In this document: piece by piece, positions 25,524 to 35,328 of the stretch
Layout of the letters: each line of letters opens with the position of its first letter
Numbering within the stretch: position 1 is the stretch's first letter
From: Secundilactobacillus similis DSM 23365 = JCM 2765
Lineage (GTDB): Bacteria; Bacillota; Bacilli; Lactobacillales; Lactobacillaceae
Reading direction: 5' to 3'
DNA length: 39,987 nucleotides
Assembly (NCBI RefSeq): GCF_001311075.1
Contig: NZ_BBAD01000025.1
Location: 1-39,987 of the forward strand
Translations under genes and position numbers: made by a program
The notes under the pieces: generated by a model
What the model was told of the DNA's origin: nothing
The model's input: the letters and a program-made list of their open reading frames with translations, nothing else
Database searches by the model: none

Positions 25524-26921
25524 GTGAAGTGGCAATTAAATCGACTGAGGCCGTCACCGGTATGGGTTGCGGTGGTACTGAGTGCCGGTATTATTGGCTG
25601 TCAGATTTTATTTGCACCGGGATACGTTGATAATGGTGATTTTGCTGGTGTTTTACGATCAAATGGGCTTTATCAATTGTCGCACGCAACTCGGTTTAGC
25701 TGGCACTTTGGTGTGATGCAGTACTACAATCCGGCATTTTTGGTTCACGGGACGACCCAGTCGTTATTGATTCAAATCGCTATGTTACTGAGTCGGTTAA
25801 CTGGTCATTCCCATTTTTTTGATATTCGTTACCTTGGCTTTGTATACGGGCTGATCTATCTGGGTGGTATTGGTTTGTTGACGTGGGCAATTACGACGCC
25901 CAAACGAACCGTTAAGAACTACTTTTTAGCGGGACTGGTGGTCGTTGTTTTGGCGGATGCGGGCATCGTTCGTTATTTTAATTCCTTGTATCCGCAGGCG
26001 GCGACTTTGATTCTGATTGTTTACGTGGTGGCACTGGCGTTATTACTTATTAGATATAAAACTGCCAAACTATGGCTGGTATTTAGTTATTTTATGGCGG
26101 TGATCCTACTACTAATGGTTAATGAGGATGGCAACTTCTGGTGTGTTGGGGTCATCTTTATAACGCTGAGTCTCTGGTGTGGACCGATGCTAGAAAAAAG
26201 ACGCCCCTACCTCATTGCAGGCATCGGTTTAATTTTGATATTCAGCGTGATAACGGCGACTAACTTACCGAAGGATGCGCAGATGATGAATAAGTATCAG
26301 GCCTTTACTCAAGGTGCGTTAGTTGAAAATCAGCATCCGGAGCGGTATCCGGCCGCTAAACAGATCAACCCTCAGTTTACGTTAATGCGGGGGAACGCCT
26401 ATTATCCAACTGCATATGCGGCCCTTAAACCGAACGGGGCGTATACCCAACGTCACTTGCTTCAGCGCTACAACCTCTCTTGGGTGGTGACGTCGTATGT
26501 AAATAGTGGCACGCAATTTTCACGGTTGTTAAATGTGATGGCTAAAAACACACTGGTAATCCCACTCACAACGCAAGGATCAGTGATTAGCTTTGTCGGT
26601 TATAGCCAGTTGATGGCAACGTTTTATCCGAAAACGTATGGCTTCAACGTGCTATTAGCTTTGGTGATCCTTAGCGGTTACGCGGTGGGCTTAGTGACTG
26701 GTCTCCGACGTCATCAGTGGGCGGGGTTTAGTCGCTTCATGATGATGTTTGGGTTGTTAACGACGATTATATTGATTCCAATCGTAACAATCGTGAACTA
26801 TGGCTTAGCTAATCTGGCAGTGCACTTAGTTCCGGTCGTAGCCTGCCTAAATTTAAGTTTGATCTTGGTGGTAGCTGATTGCTGCCACCGGCGCATACTG
26901 CGCGGGACGGAGGATGAGTGA
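25524..26921 (+). CDS. Polytopic membrane protein of the exopolysaccharide operon
   Basis: This 465-residue protein has about ten predicted membrane helices and one larger outside loop (about residues 250-340). The early segment APGYVDNGDF and the overall layout recall GT-C-type membrane glycosyltransferases, but I see no motif that proves it. The start is GTG at 25524 with GAGG 8 nt upstream; an in-frame GTG at 25515 overlaps that site. It overlaps the next gene by 4 bp (GTGA). In operon order it matches the first gene of Listeria-like pss loci. Its role in polymer synthesis or modification is inferred from position. Confidence 0.75.
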   Translation: MKWQLNRLRPSPVWVAVVLSAGIIGCQILFAPGYVDNGDFAGVLRSNGLYQLSHATRFSWHFGVMQYYNPAFLVHGTTQSLLIQIAMLLSRLTGHSHFFDIRYLGFVYGLIYLGGIGLLTWAITTPKRTVKNYFLAGLVVVVLADAGIVRYFNSLYPQAATLILIVYVVALALLLIRYKTAKLWLVFSYFMAVILLLMVNEDGNFWCVGVIFITLSLWCGPMLEKRRPYLIAGIGLILIFSVITATNLPKDAQMMNKYQAFTQGALVENQHPERYPAAKQINPQFTLMRGNAYYPTAYAALKPNGAYTQRHLLQRYNLSWVVTSYVNSGTQFSRLLNVMAKNTLVIPLTTQGSVISFVGYSQLMATFYPKTYGFNVLLALVILSGYAVGLVTGLRRHQWAGFSRFMMMFGLLTTIILIPIVTIVNYGLANLAVHLVPVVACLNLSLILVVADCCHRRILRGTEDE

Positions 26922-28487
26922 TTACGAGAAAATGGCAACGGTGGTGGGCGATGATTGGCGTGGTATTCGGATTGGGATGGGGACTGTTGTCACAATCGAC
27001 AAGGACTGAAGCAGCAACCAAACCCGTTTTATTAGTAGTTGATTCTCAAAATGCCGCGACGACCGCTCCCGCGCAACTGGACGCCCTGCAACGCTTATTG
27101 ACTAGTATGGCCCTACCGGTAGAAACAGTTCGGTTAACCGCGTATCGTGCGCACCAATTAACGCCACGGCGATATTCAGGTGTGATCACAATGATCAATT
27201 GGCCGCAATCGCGCTTGGGGAACGCTACGTTTGAGCGAGATCGCCAAAAATTTAACGGTCCTGATCTGCACATTGGTACTAATTTAACAGCCTGGGAGGC
27301 CAAACGGCTAGGGGCAAAACGAGTGGCGTTGCACCATCAACAATTCAACCTACGAGAGGGCGAGCAGCAACAGTTACTGCCATATCAAGTTGCGATGACG
27401 GGGCTGACGCGCTTAGCAACGACTAGTCAAACTCAGGGTGGTTGGTCACCCAAACCGCTCAAGAACGGCACTACCCGTTTGGATTAGTTAACCATCAACG
27501 GGGATATCTGCCATATTTTGAACCACAGGGACTAGCGTTGATTATGGTCGCCAAGACGATTAGGACACTGTTTCATACCGGTCAACCGCAGCCGCCACTT
27601 TTGACAATTACTGGTGTGACGCCGTATTCGGATATGAACGCGTTGCTTCGAGTCATTCGGTTGCTTTATCACGAAGGGATTCCATTCGCAATTAGTACGA
27701 CGAGCGTTGACGTTAATACGAAGCTTCCGGCCTTTGAACGGTTTAGTGCAGTACTTCGGGCAGCGGAGAAGCGTAATGGCATCATTTTTTTAAGGACGCC
27801 GATTGAAACGGGGATTCAACGCTTACGTGGCCGGACGCTCCAGCGAGTATTACGGACAGAGGTTACGGCGCTTAGCCAGCACAATGTATTTCCAGTAGGC
27901 TTAAGTTCACCAGGGCGATGGAACCAAACGCTTCGAACGCAAACGGCGGGGCTGTCATTGGCCTCAACTAATTTACTGTTACCGACGCGACCGCCGCTAA
28001 ACTGACGGATCACAACCAACGAGCCCGAACCTATGCCCACAGTTTTTTCGGAGTTCCACTGAATCAACTATCAGCGGTGACGCATGCAGAAGCGATTCAG
28101 TTTCAGATGCCAACGGCGTTGACGGTGCCGTTACCGCAACGAGCAACTGATCGTCAGGCGCTTCGCCGGCAACTGCGACGATTGCAGTTAACGTGGTTTA
28201 ATCCGGCACTAGGAGCGCTCACGACCCGAATTAAGGCGGGGACAGCGGATGTGCAATATCAAGCTGGCACGTATCAGTTAAATGGCCGAGTCGTTGCTGA
28301 TTTGGATGTCGGCCCCGGTTGGTGGCGTCAACGGCAACCTAAGCGGCAAGTAAGATGGATCGACCGGTATTTTCAAGCGCAGTCCCACGTTTTACTGGTG
28401 CTGTTTATGGTGATTGGGGCGGTTTTACTCGTCTTCGGGGTCTTGGGTTATCGGGTTTACCGCCGAATGTTTATTAAATCTGATTAA
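26918..28487 (+). CDS. Membrane-anchored DUF2334-like protein (two frameshifts in this sequence)
   Basis: Once repaired this is a 523-residue protein with a signal/anchor helix (residues 8-25), an outside domain, and a C-terminal membrane helix (HVLLVLFMVIGAVLLVFG). The segment LLTITGVTPYSDMNALLRVI through GIPFAISTTS resembles DUF2334, a polysaccharide-deacetylase-like fold. The usual Asp-rich metal motif (DDV-P) is replaced by TGVTP, so deacetylase activity is doubtful. Frames break near 27438 (one G missing) and near 27975 (one base missing, probably T). The GTG start overlaps the preceding gene. It probably acts on or guides the exported polymer. Confidence 0.7.
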
Positions 28488-28504
28488 AGGAGTACGTCAC
28501 GCTA

Positions 28505-29755
28505 ATGTCAGCAGTTGATACAGTTTTATTCATTGCCGTGTTGGCAATTTGGTTGATTTTAATTGTGAACTTGATCCTCACCATTGCAGGTTACGGCTTT
28601 TATTTGAAATGGCACCGGACGCCAGAAGCGCGCTTACCAAAGCAGCCGCCGATGGTGTCGATTTTAGTGCCAGCCCATAACGAAGGTCGGGTGCTGACCA
28701 AGACCGTTCAGGCGTTAATGGCATTTGATTATCCGATCAATCGTTATGAGTTGATCGTCATCAACGATAATTCCAGTGATGATTCTGCAGCGGTGTTGGC
28801 CCAATTACAGGCGCAGTACTCAGGGCGAGCATTAACGGTGATCAATACAGATGCAAAGACGGGGGGGCGTGGTAAGTCGAACGCGTTAAATATTGGGTTA
28901 AAACGTGCTCACGGGAGTCTCATTTCAATCTATGATGCCGATAATACCCCGGAGTCGGGTGCGTTGCGGGCGTTAGTGGCAACGTTGATGCGAGATGAAC
29001 AGGTCGGGGCAGTGATCGGTAAGTTTCGAACGCGTAATAAATTAGCGACCATTTTGACCCGCTTCATTAACATTGAAACCTTGGCCTTTCAGTGGATGGC
29101 GCAGGCCGGCCGCCAACAGTTATTTAAACTTTGTACGATTCCTGGTACCAATTATGTCATTCGCCGGTCAGTGCTGACAGCGGTTGGCGGTTGGGACGTT
29201 CAGGCGTTGGCCGAAGATACTGAGATTAGTTTTCGACTCTATCAATTGGGCTATCGCATTCAGTTTCAACCACAAGCCGTGACGTGGGAACAGGAGCCAC
29301 AGACGTTGGACGTTTGGTTTCGGCAGCGGACGAGGTGGGTGAAGGGCAACATCTACGTCGTTTTGAAGAACTTACCGTTACTATTAAGGCCTCAGGGACG
29401 CCGGATCCGGTTTGATTTGCTTTACTTTTTTGCGATTTACTTCCTATTGATGACGGCGCTTCTCTTCTCCGATGCGGTGTTTGTGCTTAGTGTAGCGGGC
29501 GTGGTCCATTCGACCCTTCCCGGAATCGGTAACGGACTTTGGGTGTTTGCGATTGCGCTCTTTATGATGAGTACGTTTCTAACGATTACAACGGAAAAGG
29601 GCGAGATGACGTGGGTTAATTTGGGATTGATCGGCTTAATGTACGTTGTTTACAGTCAGATGTGGTTAGCAGTTGCAGCTTACGGAATGGGGGCGTATGT
29701 TCGTGAACACATTTTTCACCAACAAGCAAAGTGGTATAAAACAAAGCGTTATTAA
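28505..29755 (+). CDS. Processive family 2 glycosyltransferase (BcsA/PssC-like)
   Basis: This 416-residue inner-membrane polysaccharide synthase has an N-terminal membrane helix, a cytoplasmic GT-A domain and about four C-terminal helices. Catalytic motifs are in order: Asp88 (VINDNSSDD), Asp144-Ala-Asp146 (the DxD), Glu237-Asp238 (LAEDTE, the base) and Gln274-x2-Arg-Trp278 (QRTRW), which defines processive enzymes of the cellulose/PNAG type. There is no PilZ domain, so any c-di-GMP control must come from a partner. AAAGGAG lies 12 nt before the ATG. The sugar is not readable from sequence; Listeria PssC makes a ManNAc-based polymer. Confidence 0.9.
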   Translation: MSAVDTVLFIAVLAIWLILIVNLILTIAGYGFYLKWHRTPEARLPKQPPMVSILVPAHNEGRVLTKTVQALMAFDYPINRYELIVINDNSSDDSAAVLAQLQAQYSGRALTVINTDAKTGGRGKSNALNIGLKRAHGSLISIYDADNTPESGALRALVATLMRDEQVGAVIGKFRTRNKLATILTRFINIETLAFQWMAQAGRQQLFKLCTIPGTNYVIRRSVLTAVGGWDVQALAEDTEISFRLYQLGYRIQFQPQAVTWEQEPQTLDVWFRQRTRWVKGNIYVVLKNLPLLLRPQGRRIRFDLLYFFAIYFLLMTALLFSDAVFVLSVAGVVHSTLPGIGNGLWVFAIALFMMSTFLTITTEKGEMTWVNLGLIGLMYVVYSQMWLAVAAYGMGAYVREHIFHQQAKWYKTKRY

Positions 29756-31813
29756 AATACTGGGGCTGGTGGCCGTTGTTATCACTGGTTTGATGAGTTT
29801 CACGATGGTGGCGCGAGCCAAAGTTATACGCAACCGTTCCAAAATCAAACGACAACGTTAATGGGGAAATCAGTGCAGGCCAATATGTATTTTGTCAAAA
29901 TGGGGTACTGGCGCTTAAAAACGGCGACCCTTAACCTTAATTTTCAATTATCGCAATTAAGCGATCGCCAGACGTCGGACGTCACCGTAACGTTAAACGG
30001 TGTGGCAGTTGCTTCGTTTCGACCACAAGCAACGACTGGTCTTCAGACTAAGCAACTCAACATTCCAACGCGATTGATTGCGGGAACGAACAACCTTCAA
30101 GTTCGAGGGCAATTACTGAATCAGGTAGATAAACAACGAGTGACTGTTGCGCCAACACCAGCTAACTGGTTGACGATCGACCAACGGAGTAACGTGAACT
30201 TTGAGTACGATATTGCGCCGGCTGAATCAAAAATTAATTCTTTTTATGAACACTTTACTGGGACTGATACGATTGTTGACCAACAAGCGGTGATGGCGAT
30301 CCCTGACCAACCAAGTCAGGCCGAGCTAACCGCTAGCCTGTACGCTTTAGCGGGGCAATCGCGATTAATCACGACTGAAGATGAGCAGTTGCCCGTTGTT
30401 CAACTAACCGATTCAAAGGTAAAACGGGCGCATTATCAGATGTTGATTGCGCGCTATCATCGGCTACCTAAGGTGGTTCGAGAACGGATAGACGTGAAAA
30501 AGATGCAGGGTGGGGCACTGATCCAAACACTGAAACTTGAAGGTCACCAACTGTTAGTTGTGACTGCCAAAACGGATCAGCTGCTAATCAAAGCGGCCAA
30601 GTTTGTGGCCAATCAAGAACTGATGCGTGAAACCAGTCAAGCCGCTAAACGAGTTACCGGTGGCACACCGACGTATACGTCGACGCTTCAGTATGATGGC
30701 AGTTATCAACTAACGCCGACGGATGACCAATTAACGGGAACGGATCATCAGGAAAAGGCCTACTTTGTTAGTTTACCGACCGATCGAACGAACGCCAACG
30801 GATCGACGATTCATTTAAAATTTCGTTACTCGAAAAATCTGAATTTTAAACAATCATTAGTTACCATCAAGGTCAATGGGCAGCCAATCGGTAGTCGGCG
30901 GTTATCGGTTGCACGAGCGGACAACGATGAACTTACCGTTAAATTGCCACCTAATAAGTCGCTGAGCAATGCGTTTACGATCCAAGTGGGCTTTGATCTC
31001 ATGTTGCCTGGTCAGGATAACGATCGGGCAGTCAGTCAAACACCGTGGGCAACGGTTCTAAGTGGCTCACAAGCGTTTATTAAATCGCAACCCAACCGAG
31101 ATTTGTTGTTTGATAACTATCCCAGTACGTTCATTAAGAATCGAACCTTTAACCACGTGGTTGTAGTGGCACCACAGACAATGGCCCCGGCGGACTTTGC
31201 AACGTTGACGAACCTGTTTAATCTGATGGGAAATTTCGTTCAGCAAAACACCGGTACCATTCAGGTTTACCGGCATCAACCAAGCCGGGCAGTGTTAAAA
31301 ACGAGTAGCGTGATCGCGTTTGGGACGCCAGCTCAAAATAACTTGATCAAGCAGTTGAATTCACAGTTATACTTTCAATTTAACCGCCAGTTTACGGGTT
31401 TTCGTTCGAACGAAGTTAAGTCTAGAAAGTCGTTATGCTCAAAATGTGGGAACGGCCCAACTAATTCGCTCACCCTATAACGCGCAACGAGCGTTGTTAG
31501 TGGTAACGGCCTCGAAGCAACGGACGTTTATCGGGCCTCAACGCAGATCAACTTACAACGCAACGTCCAACAGTACCGGGATGCGGATGCCATTTTAGTA
31601 GATCGTGATAACCATCATTTTAGTTACCGATTTAAGAAGAATAAGGCGTTGCGTCAAACGATGCCGGTGCCTCGGCTTATTCAAACGCACTCGCAACTAC
31701 TGCTCTTTTTAGCAGCTGGCTTGGGGTGTTTCGTGATTTTAGGCGGTGCCGTCATCTTGATTTTACGAAAAAACGGCTTTTTGAAACGGGAGGCGAAGCA
31801 CGATGCACGCTGA
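29697..31813 (+). CDS. BcsB-like membrane-anchored polysaccharide co-synthase (three frameshifts in this sequence)
   Basis: This protein would be about 705 residues once repaired. It has a signal peptide (through FTMVARA), a long outside region with two jelly-roll-like halves (DVTVTLNGVAVASF; SLVTIKVNGQPIGSRRLSV), and one C-terminal membrane helix (LLLFLAAGLGCFVILGG). This is the BcsB layout that anchors the synthase and guides the glucan. Frames break near 29821 (AAAA read as AAA), 31427 (one extra A) and 31517 (one A missing). The start overlaps the GT2 gene; ATG 29697 and GTG 29703 are both possible. It overlaps the next gene by 11 bp. Confidence 0.8.
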
Positions 31814-32675
31814 TGATAGTCGGGCAAGTTTACTAGCGGATGTCGGTTTATTGCTGTTTTTAACGGTGATCAGCTTAACCGTCGTACTAGCTGGCATTAC
31901 GCATCAACTCTGGCTAAACGCCTGTTATATGGGCATCACGTTAGTCGTGATGTTGGTGACCTATTTCTTCGGCATCGTTCCAGGGTTACTGGGAAACTTA
32001 CTATTCGTTTTGGGGCAGACGGCGTTGATGGTAGCCGTAAATTGGCACCATGCCGGGCAATTACCATTGACGCTCAGCTTCTGGTTAGTTATTCCCGGCC
32101 TGTTATCCGGGACGCTCGCTATGATGATGAGCCAGCAACAGCAATTACAAGCGAATAACGACTTGTTAAGGACGCAGTTGGCAGAACGGGGTGCCTTTGA
32201 TTTACAAACTAATTTGCGAACAACGGTGGCTTATGTAGCGGACGCCCGGGTATTTATCGAAAATCACCGGCGGTTTCAGTTGCCGGTCACCATGGTCGTT
32301 TTTCGAATTCGCTATTACCATGAGTTGCAGCAACTGATCAGTGAACAGCAATTACAAACGCTGTTGACGATGACGTCCAACACGTTAACGACTGCAACGC
32401 GGGATAATGATGTGACCTATTATTTGGACAATCAGTTGCCAACATGGGGCACGATTCTGTATGCGGATGCTGAAACTGCGGCGGTTGCCATCGCTCGAAT
32501 CAAGCGGACTTTCGCAACGCAATTGCTAGCTGAAGCGGAGTTGAAGTCATTGGATACCGCACTCGTCTCAGGTGTCGCAAGTTGGAACCCGGAGACGATG
32601 GCCAATCCATATGATTTGATGAATGAAGGCGTTCGGGAGATGGAATTTGATGTGGGTCAGAGCGGGGAAAAATAG
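31803..32675 (+). CDS. Degenerate GGDEF membrane protein, predicted c-di-GMP receptor (PssE-like)
   Basis: This 290-residue protein has four membrane helices (about 12-32, 36-57, 58-80, 86-109), a short coiled linker (110-130) and a GGDEF-fold domain. The catalytic GGDEF is replaced by DNQLP (209-213), so cyclase activity is not expected. Arg200-Asp-Asn-Asp203 lies exactly five residues upstream, matching the inhibitory RxxD c-di-GMP site. This is the pattern of c-di-GMP receptors such as Listeria PssE. As the last gene of the operon it probably activates the GT2 synthase when c-di-GMP is bound. Confidence 0.85.
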   Translation: MHADDSRASLLADVGLLLFLTVISLTVVLAGITHQLWLNACYMGITLVVMLVTYFFGIVPGLLGNLLFVLGQTALMVAVNWHHAGQLPLTLSFWLVIPGLLSGTLAMMMSQQQQLQANNDLLRTQLAERGAFDLQTNLRTTVAYVADARVFIENHRRFQLPVTMVVFRIRYYHELQQLISEQQLQTLLTMTSNTLTTATRDNDVTYYLDNQLPTWGTILYADAETAAVAIARIKRTFATQLLAEAELKSLDTALVSGVASWNPETMANPYDLMNEGVREMEFDVGQSGEK

Positions 32676-32696
32676 TTCGATATCGGGATTTTAGGC

Positions 32697-32731
32697 AATA
32701 AAAAACGAAACTGAGTCATTCAGTTCCGTTT
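32697..32731 (-). terminator. Terminator of the NADH oxidase gene
   Basis: On the minus strand AAACGGAACTGA pairs with TCAGTTTCGTTT around a 5-nt loop and is followed by TTTTATTG. Confidence 0.8.
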
Positions 32732-32743
32732 AGTAAAGCAGGA

Positions 32744-34145
32744 TTAGTTTTCATCATCCAATTTTGAATAACCTGGGGCAGTGAAGCGCGCTTCATCGAA
32801 CCCGGCTTCCCGTTCTTGTTCCACGGCTAATTGGGCAACCATGTTGAGGTAGTTGAACGGCGAATCAAAGTTCGAGTTAAACAACATGTCCACCAGTGAG
32901 AGATCATCGATGGTGTTGTTATTTTGGATGGCTAGCGAAATGGTATTCGCTGATGGGTAATATCGTGATCACTCCGGAGTTGTGCGCCCAGAATCTTCCG
33001 GTTATCTCGGTTATAAATCAAGATAATCGTCAGTGGATCCGTATGTGGCAAGTATTCCGGTGCCAGGTGCCATCATAAACGACTTCTTGAGCGTTTAACC
33101 CATAGGCTTGGGCGTGTTCTAACGTTAACCCCGTCGTTGCAAGGGCGGTCCCGAATAGTTTAAGGGCTGAGGTTGCTTGGGTCCCCATGTAGGGGTACGT
33201 GTTGCCAAAGACGTTGTGGGCAACTAACATCGCCTGACGAATGGCGTTCGTTGCAAGTGGGGTGTAAGCTGCTTCGCCCGTTGGGTTAAAGCGAACCATG
33301 GCACAGTCACCAGCAGCGTAAATGTCAGGGTCAGAAGTCTGCATGTATTTGTTAGTCAACAGTGACCCGTGTTTTTCGATGTCAACTTGGCCCCGTAACA
33401 GCGAGGTGTTTGGAACGAAGCCGGTGCTGACGATGGCAACGTCGGTTTGGAAATCCCCTTGGTTGGTTTCAATCGTCAAAGTGCCGTCATCGTTACCCGT
33501 AAAGGCAGTTACCCGGTGCTCAAGGTGAACCGTAATATCGTGGTCACGCAGTAAATCAACGGCCCAAGATGACATCCGCTTGCCCACGTAGTTGTTCAAA
33601 ATTTGCCCACGTGATTGGAACATTTGCACGTCATGGCCCGTTTTAGACAGGCTTTCTGCAAATTCCGTGCCGGAGTAACCGGCCCCAATGATGGCGATAT
33701 GGTGGTATTTTTGAGCGGCGTTATAAATTGCTTGGGCTTGCTGATAGTTCTTGCACAGCAGAACCCGTGAATTATCGATCCCGAATAGTGGGGGAACGAC
33801 AACTGAAGAGCCAGTGGTCATGATCAACTTGTCGTAGGTATCAGTGAAGACTTCACCTGATTTCATATCGGCAACTTGAACGGTGTGTTCCTTGGCGTTA
33901 ACCTTTAACACATCGTGGTTATCGTGTACGGTTGCGCCCAATTCGCGCAGTTCATCTGGCGACGAGTAAAACATGTCCTCTAAACGCTTAACTTGCCCAT
34001 CAAGGTAAAGTGCGATCCCACAGGAAAGAAACGAAAAGTTATTATGCCGTTCGTAGATTGTCACGTCGGCGTCTGGGTGATTTTTTAAAATCTCAGTAGC
34101 TGCAATTGTCCCAGCGTGGGTGCAGCCAATAACGATAATTTTCAT
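32744..34145 (-). CDS. nox: NADH oxidase, FAD-dependent (two frameshifts in this sequence)
   Basis: This flavoprotein would be 467 residues once repaired. It reduces O2 with NADH and regenerates NAD+. The FAD motif is IVIGCTHAGT, the redox-active Cys42 lies in NFSFLSCGIAL, the NAD motif is IAIIGAGYSGTEFAE, and the second FAD motif is DPDIYAAGDCA. Cys42 supports the water-forming Nox or CoA-disulfide reductase group. Bases are missing near 33066 (TGGCACCGG should be TGGGCACCGG) and near 32957; after these the C-terminus ISLAIQNN to TAPGYSKLDDEN is restored. AGGAG precedes the ATG. A PerR-like box lies in its promoter region. Confidence 0.9.
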
Positions 34146-34174
34146 GGTGTTGGCCTCTCCTAACTTAAAGCTTT

Positions 34175-34189
34175 TTAGAATGATTCTTA
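34175..34189. promoter_or_regulatory. PerR/Fur-family-like box upstream of nox
   Basis: TTAGAATGATTCTTA matches the PerR-type consensus TTAnAATnATTnTAA except at one position. It lies 30-44 nt upstream of the nox ATG. A minus-strand TTGACA at 34200-34205 lies just upstream of it. Confidence 0.55.
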
Positions 34190-34284
34190 GTTGCTTATGA
34201 TTGTCAAATAATTATACCTATATTCTACATCAATAATGATATAATTAACCTGTTATTTTAAATAAAATTCGGGGGAGCGTGCCA

Positions 34285-34944
34285 ATGTACCGATATTTTA
34301 TTCAACCACAGCTGAATAAATTTACGAATTCGTTGATCGGTTATGAGATGCTAATTCGTAAATCGGCTGATGACCGCTGGATCCTTCCCCAAAATTTTGC
34401 GTCAATTCCGTTGGATATTCAAGTTGACCTGTTAAAGCAGGTTGCTAATCGATTAGCCTTAAAAGTGGGTTCGGTTTCGTTTAATTTGAACCGAACGCAA
34501 TTTGTAAATCGTGATATGGCAGCGGCACTGATTGATGCCCAACACGCAATTTACCCGGTCACGTTAGTCGTTGAAGTGACCGAGGAAGAAAGTGATCAGG
34601 ACGTAACGATTGCGCAATTAAAGCAGTCGGCGGCCGAATACGAACAACACGGCATTCAGTTGAGCCTGGATGATGTTGGGACTGGTCGCAATGTGTATGA
34701 GAGTATAGAAGCGCTATTGCCCGATGCGAGTGAAATTAAAGTTGCCATGCAGAATTTTCGGCAGTCTGAGCGGACGACCGAGATTCCTGAGCAACTGCGT
34801 TATTGGCGAGACGTTGCGGCGAAACACCAATTGCGGCTAATTGTTGAAGGCACCGAAACAGCTGAAGATGATGCGTTACTGGATGAATTGGAGATTCCAC
34901 TACGTCAGGGTTACTACTACGGGAAGCCACATTTATTTAGCTAA
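34285..34944 (+). CDS. EAL-domain c-di-GMP phosphodiesterase
   Basis: This stand-alone EAL domain of 219 residues hydrolyses c-di-GMP to pGpG. Active-site residues appear complete: Glu21 (YEMLIR), Asn67 (SFNLNR), Glu97 (VVEVTE), Asp129-Asp130 (LDDVGTG), Lys152 (EIKVA), Glu188 (VEGTET) and Gln208 (QGYYYGKP). The EAL triplet reads EML and DDFGTG reads DDVGTG, both tolerated in active enzymes. I start at ATG 34285 because GGGGGAG is 8 nt upstream; GTG 34279 is too close to it. It is divergent from nox and 1.6 kb from the exopolysaccharide operon it may control. Confidence 0.9.
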   Translation: MYRYFIQPQLNKFTNSLIGYEMLIRKSADDRWILPQNFASIPLDIQVDLLKQVANRLALKVGSVSFNLNRTQFVNRDMAAALIDAQHAIYPVTLVVEVTEEESDQDVTIAQLKQSAAEYEQHGIQLSLDDVGTGRNVYESIEALLPDASEIKVAMQNFRQSERTTEIPEQLRYWRDVAAKHQLRLIVEGTETAEDDALLDELEIPLRQGYYYGKPHLFS

Positions 34945-34989
34945 CGGTCGATTTAAGGGGATTAACGTTGTTGATTGGGGAACAGCATT

Positions 34990-35033
34990 AAAAAAAGCAC
35001 CTGAACCAATGAGCTGGTTTGGGTGCTTTTTTT
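34990..35033 (+). terminator. Terminator of the EAL gene
   Basis: AAAGCACCtgAACCA pairs with TGGTTtgGGTGCTTT, followed by TTTT. The A and T runs make it potentially bidirectional. Confidence 0.85.
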
Positions 35034-35104
35034 GACTGAAACTGTGTGGTGATATACCTATTCTGTACTGTACAAGCAAAATACTGTTTTAAGGATATTG
35101 AGTG

Positions 35105-35327
35105 GAATTGGCGACGTGCATTGCTTTCAGCGCCACTTTGGCTTTTAGTTGGCAATTATCGGTACCAGTGTGAAGCTTGCGGACGTAACTGTTTTTAGGC
35201 TTCTGCGCCGAAATGAGCTCCGCAAAGCAAAGACTTGCACATAAGGCCCCGCCAACACAAACCCCAAAAACCGGGGTTTATGTTGGCGGGGCCTTATGCT
35301 CCAGTCTTTAAGCGCTTTGCTTCGCTC
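35105..35327 (-). repeat. Stop-codon hairpin element D with conserved tail (minus strand)
   Basis: The hairpin spans 35215-35327 and starts 1 nt after the permease TAG. The middle stem is AAAGACT with AGTCTTT, and the inner stem is 25 bp (35241-35265 with 35273-35297) with one U-G pair on the minus strand. The outer stem pairs as GCAAAGC/GCTTTGC and GAGC/GCTC. No T run follows. The tail (35105-35214, minus strand) contains ATTTCGGCGCAGAAGCCTAAAA and ends near GCACGTCGCCA. Confidence 0.8.
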
Positions 35328-35328
35328 T

